From NCBI GenBank assembly GCA_963822985.1, contig CAWGJU010000006.1:496001-560000 (forward strand): a stretch of DNA of 64,000 nt, in the 5' to 3' direction. A program made the position numbers and the translations under genes. Source of the DNA: Thermohalobaculum sp963822985. Its GTDB lineage: Bacteria; Pseudomonadota; Alphaproteobacteria; Rhodobacterales; Rhodobacteraceae. Shown here piece by piece: positions 37,464-45,690 of this stretch (positions are counted from its first letter, which is position 1; each line of letters starts with the position of its first letter). The notes beneath the pieces are model-generated. The model did no database searches. It saw nothing but the letters and a program-made list of their open reading frames with translations, and had not been told where the DNA came from.

Positions 37464-38174
37464 ATGACCACGTTCCGCCGCTATGCGCTGTTCTGGGCCC
37501 CGCCGCGCGGCTCGGCATTGGCCCGTTTCGGCGCGAGCTGGCTCGGCTGGGACGCCGAGGCGAGCGAGCTCGTGCCGCACCCCGAGACGCCCAGGCTGCC
37601 CGTGCCTGTCGCCGAGATCACGGCGACGCCGCGCCGTTATGGCTTTCACGGCACGCTGAAGCCGCCCTTCCGGCTGGCCGAGGGAGCGGGCTTCACCGGA
37701 CTCGACGCGACCGCCGCGGCGCTGGCCGGGCGCACGGCGCCCTTTCTCGCCCCGGCGCTGGAGCCCCGGCGCATCGGCGCCTTCGTGGCTCTGATGCCCT
37801 TCGCCCCCTGCTCCGCGCTCGACGATCTCGCCGCCGCCTGCGTGCAGGCGCTCGACGGCTTCCGCGCACCGGCGGAGGCGGCCGAGCTCGCCCGGCGGCG
37901 GGCGCACGGCCTCTCTGCCCGGCAGGAGGAGCACCTGGTCCGCTGGGGCTATCCTTACGTGCTGGACGAGTTCCGGTTTCATCTGACGCTGACGGGCGCG
38001 CTCGACCGCGGGGATGGGGACAAGGTCTTCGACATCCTGGCCTGGCTGACGGCGCCGTTCTGCGCGGCGCCGCTGCCGGTGACCGAGTTCTGCATCGTCG
38101 GCGAGGGCGAGACCGGGCACTTCCACATCATCAAGCGCTATGCGCTGTCGGGCGACGATCGGACGGGGCGCTGA
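37464..38174 (+). CDS. DUF1045 protein, phosphonate-cluster 2H-phosphoesterase-like
   Basis: The 236-residue protein has the DUF1045 opening RYALFWAPPRGSALARFGASWLGWD. It has two His-x-Thr-like motifs, YGFHGTLKPPF and FRFHLTLTGAL, as in 2H phosphoesterases. The family is found almost only in phn clusters and may process a cyclic ribose phosphate (the PhnP-type step). No phnP is in the window, so it is a candidate replacement; that is inference. It is divergent from phnM (94 bases apart) and overlaps phnN tail to tail by 44 bases. Confidence 0.87.
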   Translation: MTTFRRYALFWAPPRGSALARFGASWLGWDAEASELVPHPETPRLPVPVAEITATPRRYGFHGTLKPPFRLAEGAGFTGLDATAAALAGRTAPFLAPALEPRRIGAFVALMPFAPCSALDDLAAACVQALDGFRAPAEAAELARRRAHGLSARQEEHLVRWGYPYVLDEFRFHLTLTGALDRGDGDKVFDILAWLTAPFCAAPLPVTEFCIVGEGETGHFHIIKRYALSGDDRTGR

Positions 38175-38712
38175 CCGGGCTCGGCGGCAGCGCGGCGAGG
38201 AAGGCCTCGACGCCGGCCGCGAGCGAGCGGCCATTGTCGACCATGACCACGTCCGGCCCCTCGGGCGCCGAATAGCCGGCGCGCAGCAGGCGCTGGGCTA
38301 TGGCCTGCGCGTCCTCGCGCCCGCGCCACGCCAGCCGGCGGGCCAGCACCTCGGGCGGCGCCGTGACGACCAGCGCCAGGAAGGGGCGGAAGCGAAGGCG
38401 GGCCGCGCCGATCGCCTGGCGCGACAAGTTGGCGAGCACGTGGAGCCCCGCGGCGAGATCGCGCTCGACGGCAGCGGGGATGCCATAGCAGAGCCCGTGC
38501 GCCTGCCAGTCGAGCGCGAAGCGGCCCTCGAGCCTGGCGCGGTGGAACGTCGGCTCGTCGACGCTGTCGAAAACCTCCGTCGCGTCGTCGGGCGGCCGCG
38601 AGATGACGCGGCGGGCCGCGACCAAACCGGGCCGCTGCCCCAGCGCCGCGCGGATCAGCGTGTCCTTGCCCGAGCCGGACGGCCCGACGACGGCGACGAA
38701 GGTGCCCCTCAT
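38131..38712 (-). CDS. phnN: PhnN, ribose 1,5-bisphosphokinase
   Basis: The 193-residue protein is guanylate-kinase-like with Walker A GPSGSGKDT at the N-terminus, then RRVISRPPDDATE and a CYGIPAAVE segment typical of PhnN. It makes PRPP from ribose 1,5-bisphosphate, the last step linking phosphonate breakdown to nucleotide metabolism. The ATG overlaps the phnL stop (ATGA). It is the final gene of the operon, and its 3' end overlaps the opposing DUF1045 gene. Confidence 0.92.
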   Translation of the reverse strand: MRGTFVAVVGPSGSGKDTLIRAALGQRPGLVAARRVISRPPDDATEVFDSVDEPTFHRARLEGRFALDWQAHGLCYGIPAAVERDLAAGLHVLANLSRQAIGAARLRFRPFLALVVTAPPEVLARRLAWRGREDAQAIAQRLLRAGYSAPEGPDVVMVDNGRSLAAGVEAFLAALPPSPVSAPSDRRPTAHSA

Positions 38713-39440
38713 CCCGGCGCGGTCGCAGCATGGGCCTGGGGATCCGGCCGGGGATCCAACCGCGGCGCGAACGCCGAGACGTCGACCTCGCGATCGGCCA
38801 CGCGGGCGCGCGCCGCCGCGTCGTGGAAGATGCCGACGATGGCGGCGCCGCGCGCCTTGGCCTCGTCGATCAGCTCCAGCACCGTCTCGCGGTTGGCCGG
38901 GTCGAGCGAGGCCGTCGGTTCGTCGAGCAGCATGGCCGGATAGGCGTGAACGAAGCCCCTGGCGATGTTCACCCGCTGTTCCTCGCCGCCCGAGAATGTG
39001 GTGGGCGAAAGCGCCCAGAGCGCCTCGGGGATGCGCAGTCGCGCCAGCAACGACGCCGCCCGCTCGCGCGCCACGTCGGCGGGCGTGCCCAGCGCCAGCA
39101 GGGGCTCGGCGACGACGTCGAGCGCCGGCACGCGGGGAACGACGCGCAGGAACTGGCTGACATAGCCGAGGGTCCGGCGGCGCAGCGCCAGGATCTCGCG
39201 CGGGCTGGCGGCGACGACGTCGACGCCGCCCACCAGGATGCGGCCCGAGGCGGCCAGATAGTTGCCCCAGATCATGCGCATCAGCGTCGACTTGCCGGCG
39301 CCGGAGGGGCCCGTCAGCGCAACGCACTCGCCGGGCCGCACCTCGAGCCCGGCATCGGTCACCACCCTGATGACGGCGCCGCCCTGGTTGTGCAGCGTGA
39401 ACTCCTTGGCGACGCCCGCCACCTCGATCACCGCCGCCAT
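38709..39440 (-). CDS. phnL: PhnL, ABC-type ATPase of the C-P lyase complex
   Basis: The 243-residue protein has Walker A GPSGAGKST, Walker B AMLLDEPTASLDP and the signature TFSGGEEQRVNIARGF. The block VIRVVTDAGLEVRPGECVAL and YVSQFLRVVPRV is PhnL-like. PhnL helps PhnG/H/I couple phosphonate to ATP-derived ribose; it is not a transporter ATPase. The ATG at 39440 shares one base with the corA stop (TGATG); ATG 39449 is a second option. The C-terminus has an extra Pro/Ala tail. Confidence 0.92.
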   Translation of the reverse strand: MAAVIEVAGVAKEFTLHNQGGAVIRVVTDAGLEVRPGECVALTGPSGAGKSTLMRMIWGNYLAASGRILVGGVDVVAASPREILALRRRTLGYVSQFLRVVPRVPALDVVAEPLLALGTPADVARERAASLLARLRIPEALWALSPTTFSGGEEQRVNIARGFVHAYPAMLLDEPTASLDPANRETVLELIDEAKARGAAIVGIFHDAAARARVADREVDVSAFAPRLDPRPDPQAHAATAPG

Positions 39441-40399
39441 CAGAACCATCCCTTGCGCTTGAAGTAGGCGAGCGGGATCACCGCCGAGAGCACCATGGCG
39501 CCGAGCGCCAGCGGATAGCCGTAGGATTCGTCGAGCTCGGGCATGTGCTGGAAATTCATGCCGTAGATCGAGGCGATCAGCGTCGGCGGCAGGAAGACGA
39601 CCGCGGCGACCGAGAAGATCTTGATGATCGCGTTCTGCTCGATGTTGATCAGGCCCAGCGTGGCGTCGAGCAGCAGCCCGGTCTTCTGGACCAGGAACGC
39701 CGCCTGCTCGGTGATGGTGTGCACGTCGCGCAGCTGCGTCTTGACCATGCCGCGCAGCTCGCGGCCCGCCGATTTGCGCGCCTCCATTACCGGCATGAGG
39801 AAGCCGAGCATCCGCTCCATCGTCAGCAGGCTCTCGCGCAAATGCATGACCATGGCGTCCTTGGCGCCGATCTGGCGCAGGACGGATTGCAGGTCGGTCT
39901 TTTCCGCCGCCTCGGGCTGGAACACCGTCTTTGAAAGCGCGTCGATGTCGCGCCCCGCCTGCTCGGTGATGTCGGCCAGCCGGTCGATGATGTCCTCGAC
40001 CAGGCCCAGCATCAGCTGCTCGACATTGTGGCAGCCGAGCGCCGCGCGGCCGGCGCGCGCCGGATAGGTCTCGAAGGGCCTCGGGCTGTGGTGGCGGACG
40101 GTGACCAGGCGGTCGGCCGTCAGGATGAAGGTAACGGGGCCGATCTCCGTCGCGCCCTCGCCGCTGCGCGCGGGCAGCAGGACCGTTGTCACCGGCGTGC
40201 CGTTCTCAAGGTAGAGGCGCGAGGACTGCTCGATCTCCTCCTGATCGGCGCGGCTGGGAACGTCGACGCCGATCGAGGCCGATACCTCCGTACGCTCGGC
40301 GTCGGTCGGCTCGAGCATGTCGATCCAGGCGGCCTGCGCGAACTCGGTTCTGTCCTCAGGGACCAGCCCGTTGCCATGGATCCGATACGCCTTGATCAT
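39440..40399 (-). CDS. corA: CorA-family divalent-cation channel embedded in the phn operon
   Basis: The 319-residue protein has the CorA layout: a soluble N-terminal domain (about 1-250), long helices, and two C-terminal membrane segments with the YGMNF selectivity motif between them (FLPPTLIASIYGMNFQHMPEL). CorA proteins move Mg2+ or related ions. The gene is co-transcribed: it starts 31 bases after phnK and its stop overlaps phnL. CorA is not a usual phn gene. It might supply Mg2+ for the ATP-using Phn enzymes, or be a chance insertion. Nothing in it looks decayed. Confidence 0.93.
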   Translation of the reverse strand: MIKAYRIHGNGLVPEDRTEFAQAAWIDMLEPTDAERTEVSASIGVDVPSRADQEEIEQSSRLYLENGTPVTTVLLPARSGEGATEIGPVTFILTADRLVTVRHHSPRPFETYPARAGRAALGCHNVEQLMLGLVEDIIDRLADITEQAGRDIDALSKTVFQPEAAEKTDLQSVLRQIGAKDAMVMHLRESLLTMERMLGFLMPVMEARKSAGRELRGMVKTQLRDVHTITEQAAFLVQKTGLLLDATLGLINIEQNAIIKIFSVAAVVFLPPTLIASIYGMNFQHMPELDESYGYPLALGAMVLSAVIPLAYFKRKGWF

Positions 40400-40430
40400 G
40401 CCATGCCCTTCCGCCGCGCCGCCCCTAGAG

Positions 40431-41201
40431 CTAGACCTGCAGGACCGAACTGACCAGAAGCTGCGTGTAGGCATGCTGCGGATCGTCGAGAACCTGGTCC
40501 GTCAGCCCGTGCTCGACGACGCGGCCGTCCTTCATCACCATCAAGCGGTCGGCGAGCAGGCGCACGACGGCGAGGTCGTGCGTGACGATGACGGCCGAGA
40601 GCCCGAGCTCGCGCACGAGCCCGCGCAGCAGGTCGAGGAGCCGCGCCTGTACCGAGACGTCGAGGCCGCCCGTCGGCTCGTCCATGAAGACGAGGCGGGG
40701 GCCGGTGACGAGGTTGCGCGCGATCTGCAGCCGCTGCTGCATCCCGCCCGAGAAGGCCCGGGGCCGGTCGTCGATGCGGTCGGCGGCGATCTCGACCCGC
40801 TCGAGCCAGTCGAGCGCCGCGCCCCTGATCCGGCCGTAATGCCGCGCGCCGGTCGCCATCAGCCGCTCGCCGACATTGCCCCCGGCGGAGACGTTCATGC
40901 GCAGGCCGTCGCGCGGGTTCTGGTGCACGAAGGCCCAGTCGGTGCGCCCCAGCATCCGCCGCTCGGGCTCGGACATGGTCAGCACGTCCACCGGCCCCCG
41001 GTCGCGGGTGTCGAAGACGACCCGCCCGGCATCCGGCGCCATGTGCCCGGCGAGGCAGTTCAGCAGCGTCGTCTTGCCCGAGCCCGATTCGCCGACGACG
41101 CCCAGCACCTCGCCCGGCCAGAGCTCCATGCGGACGTCGATGCAGCCGATCCGCGCGCCATATCGCTTGGTCAGGCCCTCGACCTGCAGGAGCGGCGTCA
41201 C
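40431..41201 (-). CDS. phnK: PhnK, ABC-type ATPase of the C-P lyase complex
   Basis: The 256-residue protein has Walker A GESGSGKTT, the PhnK-like segment MLGRTDWAFVHQNPRDGLRMNVSAGGN, signature FSGGMQQRLQIAR and Walker B VFMDEPTGGLDV, and the C-terminal QHAYTQLLVSSVLQV. PhnK binds the PhnJ side of the PhnGHIJ core. The GTG start at 41201 overlaps the hydrolase stop (GTGA). Full length. Confidence 0.93.
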   Translation of the reverse strand: MTPLLQVEGLTKRYGARIGCIDVRMELWPGEVLGVVGESGSGKTTLLNCLAGHMAPDAGRVVFDTRDRGPVDVLTMSEPERRMLGRTDWAFVHQNPRDGLRMNVSAGGNVGERLMATGARHYGRIRGAALDWLERVEIAADRIDDRPRAFSGGMQQRLQIARNLVTGPRLVFMDEPTGGLDVSVQARLLDLLRGLVRELGLSAVIVTHDLAVVRLLADRLMVMKDGRVVEHGLTDQVLDDPQHAYTQLLVSSVLQV

Positions 41202-41878
41202 CGGCCGCGCTCGAGGAAGGCGGCGACACGCGGGTAGAAATGCTTGGGGCAGTCGGTGTGCAGCATGTGCCCACCCGGCAGCTCCTCGTAGTCCGCCCCG
41301 CCGATCGCGTCGGCGATCTCGCGGCCCTGGCGGCGCGTCAGCGCGTTCTCGGCCGCGGCCAGCACCAATGTCGGCGCCTCGATGGCCGGCAGGTACCGCT
41401 CCACGTCGAACGAGGTCGCCGCGTTCAGCGCATCCCGCAGCCCGCCCCGCGTCATCGAGGCGAGATCGTCCCGCAGCGCCCGCCGCGTCTCGCCCTGCGC
41501 GCCGAGGGAGAAGAGGCGTGCCACCGCGCCAGGGCCGAGCACCCGCACGAGCCCGCGGGCGATGATCGAGCCTTGCCAGCGCAGCGTCTCGTTGCCCGAG
41601 CCGATGACGGCTTCGGCCAGCACCAGGCGGCGCACCCGCTCCGGCTGGAGCGCGGCGACGACTATCGCCACCATGGCGCCGAGGGAGTGGCCGACGATGT
41701 CGAACCGCTGCGGGCAGTCCGGCAGGATAGCGGTCGCGAACGCCTCGACGGTCGGCTGGGGCGCGCGCGGCCGCCCGCCATGGCCGGGCAGGTCGAGCGC
41801 CAGCCCCTCGCCTATCGCTGCGCGGTCCCAGGTGCCGGCCGAGAGCCCCGCGCCATGCAGCCAGACCGCCGTCGTCAC
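41198..41878 (-). CDS. Alpha/beta hydrolase inside the phn operon
   Basis: The 226-residue protein starts from GTG 41878, overlapping the phnJ stop (GTGA). It has an oxyanion segment WLHGAGLSAGTW, the nucleophile elbow GHSLGA, and the catalytic His in GGHMLHTDCP near the end, with Asp in a normal position not clearly seen. Short alpha/beta hydrolases of this kind cleave esters or amides. Sitting between phnJ and phnK, tightly coupled, it may prepare an esterified phosphonate or remove a by-product. No phn gene name is known to me for it. Confidence 0.82.
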   Translation of the reverse strand: MTTAVWLHGAGLSAGTWDRAAIGEGLALDLPGHGGRPRAPQPTVEAFATAILPDCPQRFDIVGHSLGAMVAIVVAALQPERVRRLVLAEAVIGSGNETLRWQGSIIARGLVRVLGPGAVARLFSLGAQGETRRALRDDLASMTRGGLRDALNAATSFDVERYLPAIEAPTLVLAAAENALTRRQGREIADAIGGADYEELPGGHMLHTDCPKHFYPRVAAFLERGR

Positions 41879-42765
41879 GCCGCGTCCTCTTCATAGGGCG
41901 CGCCGGCAGCGCCAAGATGCCCCGCCGCCCGGCGCTCGCGGCACCAGTCGGTGTCCGAGCAGACGAACATGCGGGAGCCCTCGTCATCCATGATCACCTC
42001 GTCGAGATAGCTGTCGGCGGCGCCGCAGAGGGCGCAGTCATGCGGCGCCCGGCCGCGCTCGAAGGGGTGGTCCTCGAAATCGAGGCTGACGACCTGCGTG
42101 TAGGGCGGGATCGCATAGATCCGCTGCTCACGGCCGGCGCCAAAAAGCTGCAGCGCCGCACAGTCCGAAAGCTTCGGGTTGTCGAACTTCGGGATGGGGC
42201 TCGGGTCCATGACATACCGCCCCTCGACCTTCACCGGGTAGGCATAAGCCGTCGAGATCGCGCCATGCCGGGCGATGTCCTCGTAGAGCTTGACGTGCAT
42301 CAGCCCGTATTCTTCCAGCGCGTGCATTTTGCGCGTCTCTGTCTCGCGCGGCTCGAGGAAACGCAGGGGTTCTGGAATCGGCACCTGGTAGACGAGAATT
42401 TGTTCCTCGGTCAGCTCGCGCTCGGGAATGCGGTGCCGCGTCTGTATGACCGTCGCCTCGGACGTGCGCTCGGTCGTGGCCACGCCGGCGGTCTTCTGGA
42501 AGAACTTGCGGATCGAGACGGCGTTCGTCGTGTCGTCCGCGCCCTGGTCGATGACCTTCAATACGTCCTCGGGGGTCAGGCACGCCGCCGTCACCTGCAC
42601 GCCGCCGGTGCCCCAGCCATAGGGCATCGGCATCTCGCGGCTGGCAAAGGGCACCTGATAACCGGGGATTGCCACCGCCTTCAGCAGCGCCCGGCGGATC
42701 ATCCGCTTGGTCTGCTCGTCCAGATAGGCGAAGTTGTAGTCTGCGGCCGCGAAGTTCGTGCTCAT
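41875..42765 (-). CDS. phnJ: PhnJ, radical-SAM C-P lyase catalytic subunit
   Basis: The 296-residue protein carries the PhnJ blocks NFAYLDEQTKRMIRRA, the MPMPYGWGTGGVQVTA segment and HVKLYEDIARHGAI. Near the C-terminus it has the cysteine set CALCG...MFVCSDTDWC, which binds the 4Fe-4S cluster and supplies the thiyl radical. PhnJ breaks the carbon-phosphorus bond of ribose-linked phosphonates. The ATG at 42765 overlaps the HAD gene stop. The length is normal for PhnJ. Confidence 0.96.
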   Translation of the reverse strand: MSTNFAAADYNFAYLDEQTKRMIRRALLKAVAIPGYQVPFASREMPMPYGWGTGGVQVTAACLTPEDVLKVIDQGADDTTNAVSIRKFFQKTAGVATTERTSEATVIQTRHRIPERELTEEQILVYQVPIPEPLRFLEPRETETRKMHALEEYGLMHVKLYEDIARHGAISTAYAYPVKVEGRYVMDPSPIPKFDNPKLSDCAALQLFGAGREQRIYAIPPYTQVVSLDFEDHPFERGRAPHDCALCGAADSYLDEVIMDDEGSRMFVCSDTDWCRERRAAGHLGAAGAPYEEDAA

Positions 42766-43367
42766 GCCGGCAGTCCCCTGACCCGAAGCTTGCCGGCCAG
42801 GCAGACCGGCTCGTCGAAGAGGATCGCGTCGAAGCCCAGGATCTCGGCCATCGCGACATTGCGCGGGACGTCGTCGACGAAGATGCAGTCGTCGGCCTTC
42901 AGCCCGTTGCGCGCCAGGAACAGCTCGAAGATCGCCGGGTCGGGCTTGACCACCCTCTCGTGCGCAGAGACGACGACGTCGAGAAAGGCACTGTCGAGGA
43001 AGGGAAAGCGGTCGCGGCACTCGGCCCATTTCTCGGCCGAGAAGTTGGTGATGGCGTAGAGCGGCACGCCGGCCGCGCGCAGCCGGTCGAGGATCGCGAC
43101 GGTGCCGTCGATCGCGCCCGGCACCGCGCGATGCCAGTCGCGGTGGAACTTCTCGATCAGCGCGCGGCGGTGCGGATGCGCGGCGCAGGCGGTGGCGACC
43201 CCGTCGGCCCAGCTGCGGCCCCGGTCCTGCTCGAGGTTCCAGGCGGCAAAGCCGATCTCGTCCATGAAGGCGTCGAGCTCGGCCGGGCCGCGGAAGTCTC
43301 CCGCCCAGACCAGCGCCGGCTCCCAGCGGATCAGCACGTTGCCGACGTCGAAGACGACCGCCGTCAT
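42762..43367 (-). CDS. HAD-superfamily hydrolase inside the phn operon
   Basis: The 201-residue protein has the HAD motifs: VFDVGNVLIRW (nucleophile Asp), ITNFS (motif II), VVKPDPAIFELF with the Lys (motif III) and FVDDVPRNV (motif IV). The cap region with a helical insertion is class I. The GNVLIRW form resembles YihX-type phosphatases. It starts 70 bases after phnI and its stop overlaps the phnJ start. A phosphatase could handle a phosphorylated intermediate of the pathway; the substrate is unknown. Confidence 0.87.
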   Translation of the reverse strand: MTAVVFDVGNVLIRWEPALVWAGDFRGPAELDAFMDEIGFAAWNLEQDRGRSWADGVATACAAHPHRRALIEKFHRDWHRAVPGAIDGTVAILDRLRAAGVPLYAITNFSAEKWAECRDRFPFLDSAFLDVVVSAHERVVKPDPAIFELFLARNGLKADDCIFVDDVPRNVAMAEILGFDAILFDEPVCLAGKLRVRGLPA

Positions 43368-43437
43368 GCCTGCTCCTTGGTGGCGACGCCCGAGCCGGGC
43401 GCGACGCCGCCGTTCCGATGAAGCGGGAGGGGGTTGG

Positions 43438-44547
43438 TCACTCCGCCGCCTTCCCCGCCGCCTGGGCCTCGCGACGGAGGCGCCGGACCAGTTCGAGCTC
43501 GGACTGGAAGTCGACATAGTGCGGCAGCTTGATGTGCTCGACGAAGCCTGTCGCCTGGATGTTGTCGGCGTGGGAGAGGACGAACTCGGCGTCCTGGGCC
43601 GGGGCGCCGACGAAATCCTCGCCCAGCTCCCCCCAGCGCAGCGCGCGGTCGACGAGCGCCATGGCGATGGCCTTGCGCTCGGACTGGCCGAAGACGAGGC
43701 CATAGCCGCGGGTGAACTGGGCGGGCTCGGTGCGCGAGCCGGTGAACTGGTTCACCGTCTCGCACTCGGTCAGCTCGATCTCAGCGATGGCGACGGCCAG
43801 GCCGAGCTCCGGGACCATGAGCTCGATTTCGACCAGCCCGATACGGAGCTCGCCAACGAAGGGGTGCGTGCGCGCATAGCCGCGCTGGGTCGAGTAGCCG
43901 AGGCCGAGCAAGAAGCCCTCGTCGCCGCGGGCGAGCGCCTGCAGGCGCAGCGCCCGCTCGGCCGGCAGGGCAAGCGGCTGGCGCGTCAAGTCGGGCGGCG
44001 CAACCTCCGGCGCGGGCGGGGACTGGGGCGGGGGTTCGGGCTGGATCAGCCCCTCGCGGTCGAGAAAGCCCGTGATGTGCGGCTTTGCCGCCGCGCCGGG
44101 CTCGGCCGAGCGGGTTGGGGGGGCGGTGGGGGCCCCGCCCTCGGCGGCCAGCGCGAAGTCGAGCAGCCGGTGCGTGTAGTCAAAGGTCGGCCCCAGCACC
44201 TGGCCGCCCGGCGCGTCCTTGTAGGTCGCCGAGATGCGCCGGATGCAGGCCATGGCCCCGGTGTCGACCGGCTCGGTCGCGCCGAAGCGCGGCAGCGTCG
44301 TGCGATAGGCGCGGAGAAGGAAGATCGCCTCGATCAGGTCGCCGCGCGCCTGCTTGATCGCCAGCGCCGCGAGATCCGGGTCGTAGAGCGAGCCCTCGGC
44401 CATGACGCGCGCCACCGAGAGCGCCAGCTGCTCGCGAACTTGCGCGAGCGAGAGCTCGGGCACCGCGCGGTCGCCGCGGCGCAGATCGGCGAGCCAGGCG
44501 TGCGCCGCCTCGATCGCCCGCTCGCCGCCCTTGGTCGCGACATACAT
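43438..44547 (-). CDS. phnI: PhnI, nucleosidase subunit of the C-P lyase core
   Basis: The 369-residue protein begins MYVATKGGERAI with ELSLAQVREQLALSVARVMAEGSLYDPDLAALAIKQARGDLIEAIFLLRAYRTTLPRF. These blocks are typical of PhnI, as are LGYSTQRGYARTHPFVGE and the C-terminal FVEHIKLPHYVDFQSEL. PhnI displaces adenine from ATP to attach phosphonate to ribose. A Pro-rich linker lies near residue 180. The ATG shares one base with the phnH stop (TGATG). Confidence 0.95.
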   Translation of the reverse strand: MYVATKGGERAIEAAHAWLADLRRGDRAVPELSLAQVREQLALSVARVMAEGSLYDPDLAALAIKQARGDLIEAIFLLRAYRTTLPRFGATEPVDTGAMACIRRISATYKDAPGGQVLGPTFDYTHRLLDFALAAEGGAPTAPPTRSAEPGAAAKPHITGFLDREGLIQPEPPPQSPPAPEVAPPDLTRQPLALPAERALRLQALARGDEGFLLGLGYSTQRGYARTHPFVGELRIGLVEIELMVPELGLAVAIAEIELTECETVNQFTGSRTEPAQFTRGYGLVFGQSERKAIAMALVDRALRWGELGEDFVGAPAQDAEFVLSHADNIQATGFVEHIKLPHYVDFQSELELVRRLRREAQAAGKAAE

Positions 44548-45167
44548 CAGCCCGCCCTCGCCTCGACGCGCGTCGTGCGCGGCAGCGCCGCCAGCCTGTC
44601 GCCGCAAGTGAGGAGGAGATCGAGGCCCAGCGGATAGCGCGCCCGGATGAGCCTCGCCGCCTGCGGGTCGGGGACGGTCGCCCAAGCCTCGCGCGCGATG
44701 CCGGGCCCCGTCAGCCGGTGCGCCCGCGGGCCGTCCGTGGCAAGCTCGTCCACCTCCACCACCAGCGTCGCCGAGCGGTCCGGGTATTCGGGCGTGCCGG
44801 ACGGAAGGGCGTCGAGCGGCAACTCGTCCCAGCGGCCGAAGGCGAAGCCAGCTGCGCCCGGCGGCACGAAGGGCGCGCCGGTATGGAAGGTCAGCCAGTC
44901 GCGCACCGCGGCCGTATCCAGCGAGCCCGCGAGCCAGAGCCCGGTGTCGTGATCGGCGAGCGTCAGCGCCAACGCCCCCGCCGCGGGCGAGAGCGGCGCC
45001 GGCGGCCGCGCCCCGGCGACGCGGTGCACCGTGCCGGGTCGCGCCATGGCCTGCAGCGCCGCGCGGAAGACGTGCGCCGCGTCGACCGCCGGCTCGGCGA
45101 AGCCACCCTCGAGCGCCGCCGCCCCTGCCCCAGCCGCTGGCCCGGCCCCGACGCTTGGCCCGGCCAT
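44547..45167 (-). CDS. phnH: PhnH, C-P lyase core subunit
   Basis: The 206-residue protein has the PhnH pattern VFRAALQAMARPGTVH, then LTLADHDTGLWLAG, and FHTGAPFV with the C-terminal RYPLGLDLLLTCGDRLAALPRTT. PhnH supports the PhnG2H2I2J2 core complex. The start ATG at 45167 shares a base with the phnG stop (TGATG). A Gly/Ala-rich leader of about 20 residues precedes the conserved part. Confidence 0.93.
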   Translation of the reverse strand: MAGPSVGAGPAAGAGAAALEGGFAEPAVDAAHVFRAALQAMARPGTVHRVAGARPPAPLSPAAGALALTLADHDTGLWLAGSLDTAAVRDWLTFHTGAPFVPPGAAGFAFGRWDELPLDALPSGTPEYPDRSATLVVEVDELATDGPRAHRLTGPGIAREAWATVPDPQAARLIRARYPLGLDLLLTCGDRLAALPRTTRVEARAG

Positions 45168-45598
45168 CAGCCCTGGCCCCGCGCCATAGTGAAGAACTCG
45201 ACGCGGGTTGCCGCCGCCTTGGCCGAGCGCTCGGCAGCCGCTCCCGCCAGCAGCGTCTGCATGGGCCGGACCACCCGCTCGCGCACGCGCTCGGCGGCGG
45301 GGCCCTGGAGCAGCGCGTCGCAGATGGCGGCGATCCGCGCCTTCTCGGCGTCGCGCCCGGCGACATAGGCATGGCCGACGGTGCCATCCGCCAGCCGCAG
45401 GCTGGCCCGCGTCACGGTCATTTCGCCGAGATTGAAAGGGGCGCCGGTGCCGCCCATGCGGCCCCGCACCATGACCGAGCCGAATTCCGGCGCGCGCAGC
45501 CACTGCGCCGCGGGCTCCGGCCCGAGGCGCCGATAGGCCTCGGCCAGCGCCTCGGCCGGCGCCCGCGCCAGCAAGCCCATCCAGTCGCGCCGCTCCAT
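45167..45598 (-). CDS. phnG: PhnG, C-P lyase core subunit
   Basis: The 143-residue protein starts MERRDWMGLLARAPAEALAEAYRRLG, with LRAPEFGSVMVRGRMGGTGAPFNLGEMTVTRASL, the hallmark of PhnG. It is the first gene of the operon. The start at 45598 was chosen over one 14 codons upstream, because the longer form would overlap the operator. The phnF operator lies 22-43 bases upstream. Confidence 0.93.
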   Translation of the reverse strand: MERRDWMGLLARAPAEALAEAYRRLGPEPAAQWLRAPEFGSVMVRGRMGGTGAPFNLGEMTVTRASLRLADGTVGHAYVAGRDAEKARIAAICDALLQGPAAERVRERVVRPMQTLLAGAAAERSAKAAATRVEFFTMARGQG

Positions 45599-45619
45599 GA
45601 TGCTCGACAACCCGCCGCT

Positions 45620-45641
45620 TTTGTCTATACTACTAGACAAA
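45620..45641. promoter_or_regulatory. PhnF operator: perfect 8-bp inverted repeat
   Basis: TTTGTCTA and TAGACAAA form a perfect palindrome around a six-base centre (TACTAC). It lies in the short region between divergent phnG and phnF. It contains GTCTATAC, which fits the GT-N-TA-N-AC half pattern of HutC-type GntR regulators. PhnF is such a regulator, so autoregulation and repression of the phn operon are likely. Confidence 0.75.
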
Positions 45642-45690
45642 TATATCGGCTCTTTGGAGGACGTTCAAGCTGGCCGTCGGTGAACAGTTG

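Noticed and set aside
45620..45641. Could the inverted repeat be a transcription terminator?
   Set aside because: It lies between divergent gene starts, has short AT-rich arms and no U-run, and fits a GntR operator far better.
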